A stretch of DNA of 64,000 nt from Planctomycetota bacterium. Its GTDB lineage: Bacteria; Planctomycetota; Planctomycetia; Pirellulales; Lacipirellulaceae. The DNA is taken from the NCBI GenBank assembly GCA_029259945.1, contig JAJDEF010000005.1, positions 1-64,000 on the forward strand, written 5' to 3'. A program made the position numbers and the translations under genes. A model generated the notes under the pieces. The model was not told where the DNA came from. It did not search any database and was given only the letters and a program-made list of their open reading frames with translations. How positions within the stretch are numbered: position 1 is the stretch's first letter; the number at the start of each line of letters is the position of its first letter. This document shows, one piece after another, positions 25,640 through 34,600 of this stretch.

Positions 25640-26258
25640 TAGTTGAGTTTCTTCGATAGAACGAGAGGCTTGCCAGTGCGAGGCTTAGGAGCAGCGCCGA
25701 GGTTGGTTCTGGGATGAGTTCCGCCCGTACGAGCCAGTCGTCGGTGGAATTGGGCGGCAGCAACCAGCCGCGACCCACAGCGGAGTCAGAATCGCCAGCA
25801 ATGCGATGGCCATCGGCCAAGAACCTGAATACCAAGCCCGAGCCATCCTGTTCACCAGTGATCGCTGTCACATTCAACAGAGGGTCGGTCAACGTTCCTG
25901 TACCGGCTGTGGCTGTAAATCCTAGATTGCTTGCGGCGGCCACGACTCCAGTCATAACATAACTGACTTGCCAAATGTCGGTCGTTACGTTGTTGTGTAA
26001 CGTGCCCGAGATCGTAGCGGTAGCACCGCCGTTCCAAGTGAGAAGAGTTTGAACGCTCCCCAACTCGACGCTAAAGAGCTCATTGATAGAGTCGACGCGG
26101 AGGCCATAGTCAGGCCCCAAAGCGCCATCGCCGTGGTCGAGCAAGCGGTAAGTGCCCGGAAAAATCGTGCCGGCAAATGCCGTAGCGGTAGAAAGCACCA
26201 ATAAGAATGAAATGAATCCAACAACGAATAGCGGTGTCCTGATACTAGACGAACTCAT
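25629..26258 (-). CDS. PEP-CTERM secreted protein, unknown function
   Basis: A 209-aa protein with a signal peptide (ending near STATAFAG), a beta-rich domain and a PEP-CTERM tag near the end: LIPEPTSALLLSLALA then FYRRNSTTTR. No catalytic motif recognised. It is adjacent to another PEP-CTERM gene in the same direction, but 612 nt of repeats separate them, so they are probably transcribed independently. The stop codon lies in the loop of a hairpin. Confidence 0.75.
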   Translation of the reverse strand: MSSSSIRTPLFVVGFISFLLVLSTATAFAGTIFPGTYRLLDHGDGALGPDYGLRVDSINELFSVELGSVQTLLTWNGGATATISGTLHNNVTTDIWQVSYVMTGVVAAASNLGFTATAGTGTLTDPLLNVTAITGEQDGSGLVFRFLADGHRIAGDSDSAVGRGWLLPPNSTDDWLVRAELIPEPTSALLLSLALASLSFYRRNSTTTR

Positions 26259-26792
26259 TAGCTTCCCCCAAACCTACTTGAATATAAACAAAAAAACAGT
26301 TAGCAGTGTCGAACCACTCCCTCCGATTCTAACTGGATTCCACTTGCAGAGGAAACGATTGGGTCGAAAATCTTCTATTGTTTTTGAAAAATACGGGAAA
26401 AGTAAGAAGTGGAGATTAACCAATTAGGGTGAGGCGGAAAGAGGATGCTTTTGTCCAATATAGTCCGTGATGCGTTTTTTTCGCCGAAATAGTCAGGCTC
26501 TGTGGTGGAATTGGTTCGATGAACCGTGCGTAAAGCTGGCTTGCCGGACGGTGTTTTTTGGACGAGGATGTCCGTTATGAAGGTTTCAAAGGTGCGTCTA
26601 CAGAGCTTTTTCGCAGGCGACCACCCAACAGACCTGGGTCGGAATCTAGGTGGTAATCGAGACCGACATAAACTGGTATGCTCGCTGTTCTTTAAGGGGT
26701 CTGGGCTGCCCTATTACGTCCCTTCGAGACTCTGATGTTGACGAGAAAATTTGCTGATGATGGCCGCGAAACTGCCTGAAGAGCCAAGAGAG
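26259..26792. other. Divergent intergenic region, no clear gene
   Basis: AT-rich near the PEP-CTERM gene start. A short rightward frame at about 26526-26735 has a poor start and no motif. The region probably holds promoters for both flanking genes. Confidence 0.35.
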
Positions 26793-27227
26793 ATGACCTT
26801 AGAAAAAATCAAAGCGGCGATACCCCATCGCGAACCTTTTTTGCTGATCGACGAAATTGTCGAGCAATCGGACGATCGTATAGTTTGCCGGAAGACGTTC
26901 ACCGGCGACGAGTTTTGGTATGCCGGGCATTATCCAAACTTTCCGATCACGCCGGGCGTGCTTTTGTGCGAAGCAGCGATGCAGGCGGGTGCGGTGTTGC
27001 TCTCCAGCCGCATTGAGGCCAACGAAGATAGTGTGCCGGTGGCGACGCGAGCGAACAACGTGCAGTTCAAAAAAATGGTGCGACCGGGAGACACCATCGA
27101 GCTGGAAGTCGAGTTGACGGAACAGCTCGCCACGGCGTTCTTTCTGAAAGCTCGAGTCACGGTCGATGGCAAGGTCGCAACCCGTTTTGATTTTGCCTGC
27201 ACAATGACCAAGCCCGAGGGGTTGTAA
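26793..27227 (+). CDS. fabZ: 3-hydroxyacyl-ACP dehydratase (FabZ-type hot-dog)
   Basis: A hot-dog-fold dehydratase of type II fatty-acid synthesis. [14 protein letters not shown] opens the domain. [20 protein letters not shown] carries the active-site histidine and the glutamate of the FabZ signature. Length is about 144 aa from the chosen ATG, which gives the usual [13 protein letters not shown] start; in-frame ATGs at 26757 and 26760 are alternatives. The stop overlaps the start of fabI (TAATG), so the two steps of the elongation cycle are translationally coupled. Confidence 0.85.
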   Translation: MTLEKIKAAIPHREPFLLIDEIVEQSDDRIVCRKTFTGDEFWYAGHYPNFPITPGVLLCEAAMQAGAVLLSSRIEANEDSVPVATRANNVQFKKMVRPGDTIELEVELTEQLATAFFLKARVTVDGKVATRFDFACTMTKPEGL

Positions 27228-28057
27228 TGGTTACCGATTTTTTGCAACTCGAAGGACGGCGTGTTCTTGTGTTTGGCGTGGCCAATCGCAAAAGCGTGGC
27301 CTATCACATCGGGCAGGTGTTGACTGAGGCGGGCATCGAAGTGGTGTATGTGGTACGCAGTGAGGAGCGTCGGCAGTCGGTAGCCAAGTTGCTTGGTGAT
27401 GCCGCTGTTTTTGTGTGTGATGTTGAGCACCAAGATCAGATTGATCGCCTAGCAGGTGAACTTGCTGAGCAGTACGACCAGTTTCAAGGAGTCGTTCATT
27501 CGATTGCGTTTGGCGACTATTCCGAAGGCCCAAAACCGTTTCACGAAACCGACCGGGCTCAGATGTTACGCGCATTCGATATTTCGTGTTTTTCGTTGGT
27601 CGCGATTGCCCGTGTGTTGAAACCCTTGCTCGCGCAGGACGCATCGGTGGTCACGATTTCGATTTCCACCACGCGGATGGCGAGCGAGAATTACGGATTC
27701 ATGGCGCCGATCAAGGCAGCCTTGGATTCCAGCCTGGCTTTTTTGGCAAAATCGTTCAGCCGATTTTCGCAAGTTCGATTTAATGCGGTGGCTCCTGGCC
27801 TGCTCAAGACCTCGGCCTCAGCCGGGATTCCCGGATACGTCGATTCTTATCTCTATGCCGAGTGCGCGACTTTACGCGGTCGTGCGATCCAAACCGACGA
27901 GGTCGCCTCCGCGGTGGCGTTTCTGTTAAGTCCTCGATCAAGTGGCATCAATGCCCAGCGCGTGGTGGTAGATGGTGGAATGGAAGTGAATTACTTCGAT
28001 CAACGGCTGGTTGAGGGGTTTTTGCGGGGCGATCAAGGGGGAGAAACCTCGGACTAG
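27227..28057 (+). CDS. fabI: Enoyl-ACP reductase (FabI-type SDR)
   Basis: A short-chain dehydrogenase of 276 aa that reduces the enoyl-ACP made by the upstream dehydratase. The atypical FabI cofactor loop [13 protein letters not shown] replaces the usual SDR GxxxGxG. VVHSIAF and [23 protein letters not shown] follow, with the catalytic Tyr-x6-Lys in YGFMAPIK. The late [13 protein letters not shown] segment matches FabI. It ends about 340 nt before the kinase gene. Confidence 0.88.
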   Translation: MVTDFLQLEGRRVLVFGVANRKSVAYHIGQVLTEAGIEVVYVVRSEERRQSVAKLLGDAAVFVCDVEHQDQIDRLAGELAEQYDQFQGVVHSIAFGDYSEGPKPFHETDRAQMLRAFDISCFSLVAIARVLKPLLAQDASVVTISISTTRMASENYGFMAPIKAALDSSLAFLAKSFSRFSQVRFNAVAPGLLKTSASAGIPGYVDSYLYAECATLRGRAIQTDEVASAVAFLLSPRSSGINAQRVVVDGGMEVNYFDQRLVEGFLRGDQGGETSD

Positions 28058-28401
28058 TTTGCCGAATGTCCCAAAACGAGCCCTACCACCCAGATAGTCG
28101 TTTCATGCGGCATGTCTAGGACATTTCCGCATTTATCACTTCTCGATTCTGGTAGGATGACGGCTCGGATGATATCCTGGAGGGGAGGTGGAGACGCGAT
28201 TTCCATAGGTTACGGACGGCTTTTCGAGTGGATTTGCGGTGGCCGGTGAGACTCCATGGCCCGACAAGAAGAGCTTCTCTTTAAGCCCGTCGTTTCGGTG
28301 GCCTATGTTTTGGTACGGCAAAGCCTCAGTAGCCGCAGATATTGGTTCTGTGGGCGCTTGTCCTAGATACTGCTTGTCAAACGAACATTCCCTTTTTCTG
28401 C
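28058..28401. other. Intergenic region before the kinase gene
   Basis: No gene seen. It contains GGAGGGGAGGTGG (near 28180), but no start codon follows it at useful distance. An in-frame extension of the kinase to 28342 is rejected for lack of protein character. Confidence 0.35.
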
Positions 28402-29949
28402 ATGTCAAAAACAGTGGCCAGAAGCTTCCTGGATCTTGTCAAAAGGAGCCAGTTGGTCGGAAGCGATCAACTCGAAAAGTTCCTGAAGGAGTTCCGCGCG
28501 CAGCATGGGGAGTTGCCCGAGCGTCAAGAGGCGATCGCCGAGGCAATGGTCGAAGCAGAATTGCTGACCACTTGGCAAACCGAAAAGCTGCTTGCTGGCA
28601 AGCATCGTGGCTTTATCCTGGGAAAGTACAAATTTCTTCGGCAGCTAGGCAAGGGTGGCATGAGCACGGTCTATCTGGCCGAGCACATGCTGATGAACCG
28701 CAAGGTCGCGGTCAAAGTGTTGCCACAAAACCGAGTCGACGACTCGACCTATCTTGAGCGATTTCGCATCGAAGCCCGCGCAGCAGCAAAGCTTGACGAT
28801 CCGCACATTGTGCGAGCATTCGATATCGATAACGAGGGGAGAACCCATTATCTGGTGATGGAGTATGTCGAAGGACAGGATCTTCATCTGCTTGTCAAAG
28901 AAAAAGGACGACTCGATTACAACACGGCAGCCGATTACATCGTCCAGGTCGCCATGGGGCTCGACCATGCCCACGAGATGGGGCTGATTCACCGCGACAT
29001 TAAACCTGCCAACTGCCTGCTCGATAAGAATGGTGTCGTCAAACTGCTCGACATGGGCCTAGCCCGTTTGGTGGGCGACGAAGCTTCGTTGACAATGGAT
29101 AACAACGAAAACGTTTTGGGGACCGCCGACTATCTTGCGCCTGAGCAGGCCTTGAACAGTCACCAAGCAGACCAGCGTGCTGATATCTACAGTCTAGGTT
29201 GTACGCTCTATTATCTTTTGACTGGACACCCACCGTTTCCTGAGGGGTCTATTTCTGAGCGATTGCTGAAGCACCAAGTCGAAACGCCGCCCAGTATCTT
29301 GAACGAGCGTCCCGAAGCTCCGCCGATGTTGTTGTCCATCTGCGAACGCATGATGAGAAAAAAGCCTGACGAGCGCTACCAGACTGCGGGCGATGTGGCC
29401 GAGCGTTTGACCGAGTGGCTAGCCGACCGCGGGCAAGAGGTGGGCGACAGTGCTAAACATTCGGAATCGGGTTCTGGTGTGGGGAGCGATGTGTTCCGGC
29501 GATTTGCGGCATCCATCGGCCGGTCAGAGAGTGGCTCGGGTAGCTCGCTTCAGCGTGGCAGTTCGTTGAATGTTTCGGAGGCGAAAAAAAGTGGCGCTGC
29601 TCTTGAAGACGACGAAAAAGAGATGGAGTTGGCTCCGCTTGAAGAAGAGGCCGAACCTGAAGAAGAAACATTCGACACTTCGGATTCAGACAACGGAGAG
29701 GGCCCACCATCTAATAACGCCGAGCCCGTCGACGAGGGCCCTCGTCGATCGTTGATTGAAGAAGCAATTGAAAAACGCGAAGAGGAAGAAGCGGTGGGGG
29801 CTCGGTTTCTTACCCAGCCAGGGGAGATCAATCCCTTACAGCCACCTGGGTATGTTTCGCCAAGTTCTGGCCCGTCGCCTTGGCTCTTTGTAGGGATAGG
29901 CGTCGGCGTTCTTGTGCTAGGGACGATTGTTTTCTTTGCGTTTTTCTAA
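28402..29949 (+). CDS. Tail-anchored Ser/Thr protein kinase (Hanks type)
   Basis: A 515-aa kinase. An N-terminal helical region (~5-65) resembles the short leader seen before planctomycete kinases. The kinase domain spans ~75-345: glycine loop LGKGGMSTVY, K105 in VAVKVL, HRDIKPANC (197-205) and DMG at 217-219 instead of DFG. APE-like APEQA is intact, so it should be active. The C-terminal third is acidic and low complexity. A single membrane helix occupies the last ~23 residues (WLFVGIGVGVLVLG onward), placing the kinase in the cytoplasm as a tail-anchored protein. No external sensor domain is present. Confidence 0.92.
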   Translation: MSKTVARSFLDLVKRSQLVGSDQLEKFLKEFRAQHGELPERQEAIAEAMVEAELLTTWQTEKLLAGKHRGFILGKYKFLRQLGKGGMSTVYLAEHMLMNRKVAVKVLPQNRVDDSTYLERFRIEARAAAKLDDPHIVRAFDIDNEGRTHYLVMEYVEGQDLHLLVKEKGRLDYNTAADYIVQVAMGLDHAHEMGLIHRDIKPANCLLDKNGVVKLLDMGLARLVGDEASLTMDNNENVLGTADYLAPEQALNSHQADQRADIYSLGCTLYYLLTGHPPFPEGSISERLLKHQVETPPSILNERPEAPPMLLSICERMMRKKPDERYQTAGDVAERLTEWLADRGQEVGDSAKHSESGSGVGSDVFRRFAASIGRSESGSGSSLQRGSSLNVSEAKKSGAALEDDEKEMELAPLEEEAEPEEETFDTSDSDNGEGPPSNNAEPVDEGPRRSLIEEAIEKREEEEAVGARFLTQPGEINPLQPPGYVSPSSGPSPWLFVGIGVGVLVLGTIVFFAFF

Positions 29950-29980
29950 GATGCACAATAAAACCGAGTACAGCGAAGCA

Positions 29981-31063
29981 TCAGAGAGTCGTTGCCTGCG
30001 CATCGGCTGGAAGCTGGCCAAGGACCCCGCATTCTTGCCAGTCGATGCCAATCATTTGGCAATTGATTCCTGAGCCGATTCCGAGCAGCGCGACTCGATC
30101 GTTTGCCTGTAAGTGACCAGCCTTTGAGGCCAGTGCCAGAGTAAGCGGCAACGCGGCAGCACCGGTGTTGCCGAGCGTTTCGTAGGTGGAAAAGTCTTTG
30201 TCGGTATCGAGGTCTAACGATTCGAAGAGCAGCTTACGGTGCGCGACGCCTACCTGGTGGCAAATGGTCTTATCAATTTCGTCTTGCCGCCAATGGGTTG
30301 CATCGAGAAAACGGCCAAACGTGGCAACGCCTGTCGCGACGCCTTCGTTGAGTAGTTGCTCGCTATCGGTCCGCATGAAATTTTCGAGGCCTTCGCTACG
30401 GCAAAGGTGATGCTGATCGGTGTGTGCGAGAACACTTGCCGCCGTGAGATGATTTTTGGTGTGGCTTAGCTCTTCGTCGCAAAGCAGCATGGCAACGCTG
30501 CTAGAACCGATGGTAAGCGACGCGACAAAGTGTTTAATGTCTTGCCTGTTTAGGCTTTGATCTTCGTTCAGTTGCTTGATCGTATTTTCGACCAGTTGCC
30601 TGCCACATTCGGTACCGACGACCAGCCCGGCACGAATTTGCCCAAGTTCAATCATATTGGCAATCTGTAACATGCCGGTGAGAATACCTAGGCACGCATT
30701 CGAGACGTCGTAAATCATGCAGTCTGCCGGCAGGCGAAGTCCGTGGTGAACACTGCAGGCAGTTGCCGGTTCAAGGAAATCGCGGCAGACCGAGCCGTGA
30801 ATCAACGCCCCAATGTGCTCGCGGTCGATGCCGCTTGCTTGGATGGCTTTTTCGCCACTTTCGATGTCGATGCGACTCGGAGCCGTACCCGCGGGGAAAA
30901 ACCGACGTTCGCGGATTCCGGACATCAGCTCCAAGCGACCGTGGGGCAACTGCAGCCGTTCGTAGACTGGGGCAAGCCGATGTTCTAATTCGTCGGTCGT
31001 GACGATTTGCTCGGGGAGCGTATAACCCAGCGATTCGAGACAGACACGGCGATATTGCATCAA
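29981..31063 (-). CDS. KAS III / OleA-like beta-ketoacyl synthase
   Basis: A thiolase-fold condensing enzyme of 360 aa. The active-site cysteine is in DVSNACLGILTGM, the histidine in CHQVGVAHRKLL and the asparagine in ETLGNTGAAALPL, the complete Cys-His-Asn triad of FabH-type enzymes. Length and several segments (SGIRERRFF) also fit OleA-like head-to-head condensing enzymes of hydrocarbon synthesis. No oleBCD genes lie nearby, so the choice between FabH and OleA stays open. It converges with the kinase gene. Confidence 0.85.
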   Translation of the reverse strand: MMQYRRVCLESLGYTLPEQIVTTDELEHRLAPVYERLQLPHGRLELMSGIRERRFFPAGTAPSRIDIESGEKAIQASGIDREHIGALIHGSVCRDFLEPATACSVHHGLRLPADCMIYDVSNACLGILTGMLQIANMIELGQIRAGLVVGTECGRQLVENTIKQLNEDQSLNRQDIKHFVASLTIGSSSVAMLLCDEELSHTKNHLTAASVLAHTDQHHLCRSEGLENFMRTDSEQLLNEGVATGVATFGRFLDATHWRQDEIDKTICHQVGVAHRKLLFESLDLDTDKDFSTYETLGNTGAAALPLTLALASKAGHLQANDRVALLGIGSGINCQMIGIDWQECGVLGQLPADAQATTL

Positions 31064-31137
31064 AGTTTCTTTTCTAGGAACCTATACCCCAGAACGGTCA
31101 GGGTATCGTAACTACCAAAAATAATACCAAGTCATTT

Positions 31138-31200
31138 AACCACAGAGGACACAGGGAACACAGAGGGAAACTTTTTTTCAGGCACTCTGTGGTAATCTTT
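31138..31200. repeat. Fold-back element 1 of a three-element island
   Basis: ACCACAGAG (31139-31147) faces CTCTGTGGT (31185-31193). The interior contains the tandem-like GGACACAGGGAACACAGAGG. It lies between the start of the KAS gene and element 2. Confidence 0.7.
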
Positions 31201-31217
31201 TTTCCCGCTGCAAAAAA

Positions 31218-31288
31218 GGTGGGTAAACCTGCTGGCGGGTAAATTTAATCGAATGCCGACCGCCCACTCGCCAGCAGAACTACCCACC
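31218..31288. repeat. Fold-back element 2 of a three-element island
   Basis: GGTGGGTAAACCTGCTGGCG begins the left arm; the right arm is its complement with about 19 of 23 positions matching, ending TACCCACC. The loop is AT-rich. Confidence 0.75.
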
Positions 31289-31299
31289 CTACGAGAAAC

Positions 31300-31355
31300 T
31301 CCGACGCCGATCGTTTCAGAACTAGCGACTTTCGCCGTCGGAGACGCCTCCCACA
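31300..31355. repeat. Fold-back element 3 of the island, shared with 34612
   Basis: TCCGACGCCGATCG at the left faces TCGCCGTCGGA, followed by GACGCCTCCCACA. The same arms flank the element at 34612-34685. It ends 15 nt before the CPBP protease start. Confidence 0.75.
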
Positions 31356-31370
31356 GAAATAACGACAGCC

Positions 31371-32114
31371 ATGTATCAGACCACAATGCAACCCATCCAT
31401 CCACGAAAAATCGGCGACTGGCTAGCGGTCCTATTTGCCCTCGTGCTACCCACCTTGGTCACGCTGCTTTATTTCGTTTGGGCAGAGCGGTTTGCGCCGG
31501 CCGTCCAACAGGGTTCTTACGCCTTGGGCAAGATCGTCCAATTCGGTTTCCCGTTAGTTTGGGTTTGCTTGGTGTGCAAACGCCGGCCAAAGATTTGGCC
31601 TTGGACAGCGCGTGGTATTGGCGAGGGGCTTGTTTTTGGGTTGGCGATCGCCACGGCTATGTTTGCGCTTTATCACGGCTGGTTGAAGTCGACTGACCTG
31701 TACGCCCATGCCGCCGAAGCGGCTCGCCAAAAGGTTTCTGGGCTGGGGATCAGCCGAGGAAGTTTCATTATGCTGGGCATATTTTACAGCCTGATTCACT
31801 CGCTGTTAGAGGAGTACTACTTTCGTTGGTTTTTGTTTGGTCAGTTGAAAACGCTCATGCGATTGTGGCCAGCGCTGATCATTTCGGGGCTAGGTTTTAT
31901 GGCCCATCATGTCATTGTCTTGAGCAAGTATTTCGGCCCCACTTCGTTGGCCACCTGGCTATTTTCGCTGGCGATTGCGATCGGTGGGATCGCTTGGGCG
32001 TGGCTTTATGAGCGGAGCGGTTCGTTGCTGGGGCCGTGGCTCAGCCATCTGCTTATCGATGCGGCAATCTTTACCATCGGGTACGAGATTACCCAAGAAT
32101 TACTCGCCCGTTGA
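31371..32114 (+). CDS. CPBP-family intramembrane metalloprotease (Rce1/CaaX-like)
   Basis: A 247-aa membrane protein with about seven hydrophobic segments. The ABI/CPBP motifs are present: HSLLEEYYFRWFL (motif 1, EE-x3-R), GFMAHHVIVL (motif 2) and WLSHLLIDAAIF (motif 3). The catalytic glutamates and histidines are intact. Substrates in bacteria are mostly unknown; some members protect against bacteriocins or process prenylated proteins. Its start is directly downstream of a fold-back repeat. Confidence 0.85.
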   Translation: MYQTTMQPIHPRKIGDWLAVLFALVLPTLVTLLYFVWAERFAPAVQQGSYALGKIVQFGFPLVWVCLVCKRRPKIWPWTARGIGEGLVFGLAIATAMFALYHGWLKSTDLYAHAAEAARQKVSGLGISRGSFIMLGIFYSLIHSLLEEYYFRWFLFGQLKTLMRLWPALIISGLGFMAHHVIVLSKYFGPTSLATWLFSLAIAIGGIAWAWLYERSGSLLGPWLSHLLIDAAIFTIGYEITQELLAR

Positions 32115-32616
32115 TCGAATAGGCTTTGTGTAGAAAACGGCTGCAGTCGGCATGTTGTGCTAGCGACTTCTTCGGAGCCCAAGATGTGCCATCTACTTGA
32201 CGATATTGGTGGATCGGATAGTTTCCTCTTCCGACTTGCATCTCACTCCGGCCGCGTGACACGGCCAACAGCAACTAGGAGTATTTGAGGCTAAAAACGA
32301 TAGGGACATCAATCCGACTGAGCCCCGCTAGCCGCGTGGCGCCCTAGGAACAGGGCTGAGGGGAAAGTGTCGGTTCTCGCCTCGTATCATTAACACCAGC
32401 AGGTGCCAGGGAAGGTGCCCGATTTGTGGCTTTGCTAGTTGCCGTTTTTTTCGGTCACTCGCGTTTCCGCCTGCTTTTGGTTGATTGATCTTGGCTGGGC
32501 ACCCATGCTCGGCAAGAAAACAGTCTGTCGGCCGTTGTTCTCTATCGTCACCGCTGAAAATACTCCGCTAGGATCATGGACGGCGTGTTTTACACGTCGG
32601 AAAGGGAGTGAAACCG
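32115..32616. other. Long intergenic region, no gene seen
   Basis: No reading frame with coding character. A small hairpin GGCCG-CGTGACA-CGGCC occurs near 32255. AAGGGAG just before 32608 is the ribosome-binding site of the next gene. Confidence 0.35.
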
Positions 32617-33360
32617 ATGACCAAGCCTTTGATTGGGGTGAATGCAGATTTTCGGTCGGCCAAGGGAGATATGCCGGCTTACTCGTGTGTGGCGGCAGGC
32701 TACTACGACGCAATTTTAGAGGTGGGGGGCCTTCCCGTACTGCTGCCTCCTTACACGACGGCAGAAGATGTCGATCAGGTTTTAGATCGGCTGGACGGGG
32801 TTCTGTTTGTTGGCGGAGCTGATCTTGATCCGCGTCGCGATGGTTGGATGCTCCACCCCTCGGTACGACCTCAGGACGCTCGGCGCGAATCGTTCGACCG
32901 ATGCATGGCAAGAAAAGTGGCTGAGCGCCGGTTGCCTGTCTTCGGCATCGGTGCAGGCATGCAGCTGCTGAATGTTTCGCAGGGCGGAAATCTTCTGCTC
33001 CATATTCCCGAAGACCTGCCGACGGCATTGCCTCACAAAGATCCGCTGGATCCCGCCCATCGGCATACGTTGGAGCTGGCCTCGGGGTCGCTCATGGAAC
33101 GCGTCTACGGCGACGGCGAGTTGCGTGTGAACAGCATGCACCACATGGCGGTCGATGAAGTGGCCCCAGGTTTTGCGGTCACCGCGCGTTGTCCCGACGG
33201 GGTGGTCGAGGCCATCGAGAGCACGCAGCCCGATTGGTTTGCCTTGGGAACCCAGTTCCACCCCGAAGCGGCAACCGCTTCGGCCTTGGACGTACGCATT
33301 TTTGAGGAGTTCCTTGTCGGCGTACATGAATTCGAAGGCGCAATGCGTTTGGTCGCTTAA
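32617..33360 (+). CDS. Class I glutamine amidotransferase-like (peptidase C26) protein lacking the nucleophile cysteine
   Basis: A protein of about 247 aa related to gamma-glutamyl-GABA hydrolase (PuuD). It has VGGADLDP, the elbow region VFGIGAGMQLLNVSQGG and the histidine/glutamate pair in GTQFHPEAA. The elbow should read GICRGMQ. Here the cysteine is replaced by glycine (GIGAG), so hydrolysis by the normal mechanism is not possible. It may bind a gamma-glutamyl ligand or act as a structural homologue. The ATG at 32617 follows AAGGGAG at good distance; GTG at 32608 is possible. Confidence 0.8.
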   Translation: MTKPLIGVNADFRSAKGDMPAYSCVAAGYYDAILEVGGLPVLLPPYTTAEDVDQVLDRLDGVLFVGGADLDPRRDGWMLHPSVRPQDARRESFDRCMARKVAERRLPVFGIGAGMQLLNVSQGGNLLLHIPEDLPTALPHKDPLDPAHRHTLELASGSLMERVYGDGELRVNSMHHMAVDEVAPGFAVTARCPDGVVEAIESTQPDWFALGTQFHPEAATASALDVRIFEEFLVGVHEFEGAMRLVA

Positions 33361-33428
33361 TTTCGCCAAACCCACGGACGAAAAAAATCCCGAAGATTGT
33401 TCGTCGGAGACGAGCAGTCGACCCAGGG

Positions 33429-33467
33429 CCTGACGTTAGCATCGGAGGCTAACGTCAGGTCTTTTTT
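33429..33467 (+). terminator. Strong intrinsic terminator
   Basis: CCTGACGTTAGC pairs perfectly with GCTAACGTCAGG (12 bp) around a 7-nt loop; TCTTTTTT follows. It ends the amidotransferase-like gene transcript. Confidence 0.88.
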
Positions 33468-33707
33468 CGTTTTGATGGAGACGGTGACAAAATAGCAGGC
33501 TGATTCTACTGTAATCATTCTGATAACTTCGTGATCGAATTAGCGACGAAACTCATTGAGTGGGATCGAGAAACGCCTGGGAATGTAGTTTTTCTAGCTG
33601 TAATTGTAGAAAGTGCAAAGTTTGGCACGCTGCTTGCGACTCCTTACTTCCAGAGGGGCAGAAACGAAGACCCGGTTGCCCCGGTCACACGAACAAGGAG
33701 CTTAATC

Positions 33708-34049
33708 ATGAAGAAAATGACACTTAGTTTGGCTGCGGTTGCTGCGTTGGTTTTCGTTGGTTTCGACACAAAAAGTGCAGAAGCAGCCCACGGCTTTGGA
33801 GGTTTTGGATTTCATTATGGTGGCCCGCTTTTTCACGTGGATGTCGGAAATCCACATGGGTTTAGCCGGGTTAGATCACACCGTGTAAGCCACCACACGC
33901 CCGCGCATTATGATTGGCACGACACGAGCCATTTTGATTATGTCCCTGCACGCAACGTGCGGCATGGCAATCACTACGACTATGTCCCTGCCCGAGTAGA
34001 ATACCACGAGACAGGCCACTGGGATCGTCATCACGGCGGGCATCACTAG
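33708..34049 (+). CDS. Small His/Tyr-rich secreted protein
   Basis: A 113-aa exported protein with a signal peptide ending KSAEAAHG. The mature part is rich in His, Tyr, Asp and Gly, with two similar units (HFDYVPARNVRHGN and HYDYVPARVEYHET) and a final HHGGHH. Such content suggests metal binding or a wall/matrix protein. No family recognised. AAGGAG at 33695-33700 places the start exactly at 33708. The 33468-33694 stretch before it has no other gene. Confidence 0.75.
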   Translation: MKKMTLSLAAVAALVFVGFDTKSAEAAHGFGGFGFHYGGPLFHVDVGNPHGFSRVRSHRVSHHTPAHYDWHDTSHFDYVPARNVRHGNHYDYVPARVEYHETGHWDRHHGGHH

Positions 34050-34109
34050 TCTAGAGATCGAAAAATCATTGGAGGTTCGCCGAGGCCGGCTGCGAGAAAT
34101 CGTGGCCGG

Positions 34110-34499
34110 TTAGTTTTTTGCTTCGGCGATTAAGCTATCAGGCATACGTTGAACCGTGCCATCGGTATTCACACAGGCCAACGTGCTATTGCCTTCGGCC
34201 AGCAAGACATCGCCGCGAAAAACCTGGTAGCTGTGGTCGAGTCGAGCGGTGGTCGCTCGCTCGATACGGGTCACGATACGCAGCGTGTCTCCGAAAACGG
34301 CGGGCAGGTGGTACCGACAGGAAATGCTGTGGACCACTAGAAGAATGCCTTGCCGCTCGAGTTCTGCGTAATCATCTCCCACAGACTGGAGCATTTTGAC
34401 TCGAGCCAGTTCGAAGTATTTGAAATAGTTGGTATGGTGAACAACCGCCTGGCCGTCTGTTTCGTAGTAGCGGACTTCAATTTCGATTTCGTGTTGCAT
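34110..34499 (-). CDS. Acyl-CoA thioesterase, YbgC/4HBT hot-dog family
   Basis: A 129-aa hot-dog thioesterase. RYYETDGQAVVHHTNYFKYFELAR matches the YbgC/4-hydroxybenzoyl-CoA thioesterase active-site region with its aspartate and the following histidine. The ATG at 34499 gives the family's usual start; an upstream in-frame start at 34556 would add 19 unconserved residues. Substrate unknown; cleavage of short acyl-CoAs is typical. It converges with the His-rich gene. Confidence 0.85.
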   Translation of the reverse strand: MQHEIEIEVRYYETDGQAVVHHTNYFKYFELARVKMLQSVGDDYAELERQGILLVVHSISCRYHLPAVFGDTLRIVTRIERATTARLDHSYQVFRGDVLLAEGNSTLACVNTDGTVQRMPDSLIAEAKN

Positions 34500-34600
34500 A
34501 GCGAGCGGTAGGTTGAATGGGAGTTCTTTGGAAGATGATATAGCATAGTAGTGCATCGGTCACAGGAAGTCTAAGCCTGCACTGTTGGGCATCATGCGAG

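Noticed and set aside
26526-26735. A 69-aa frame upstream of fabZ
   Set aside because: No domain, weak start, and the composition is like intergenic DNA.
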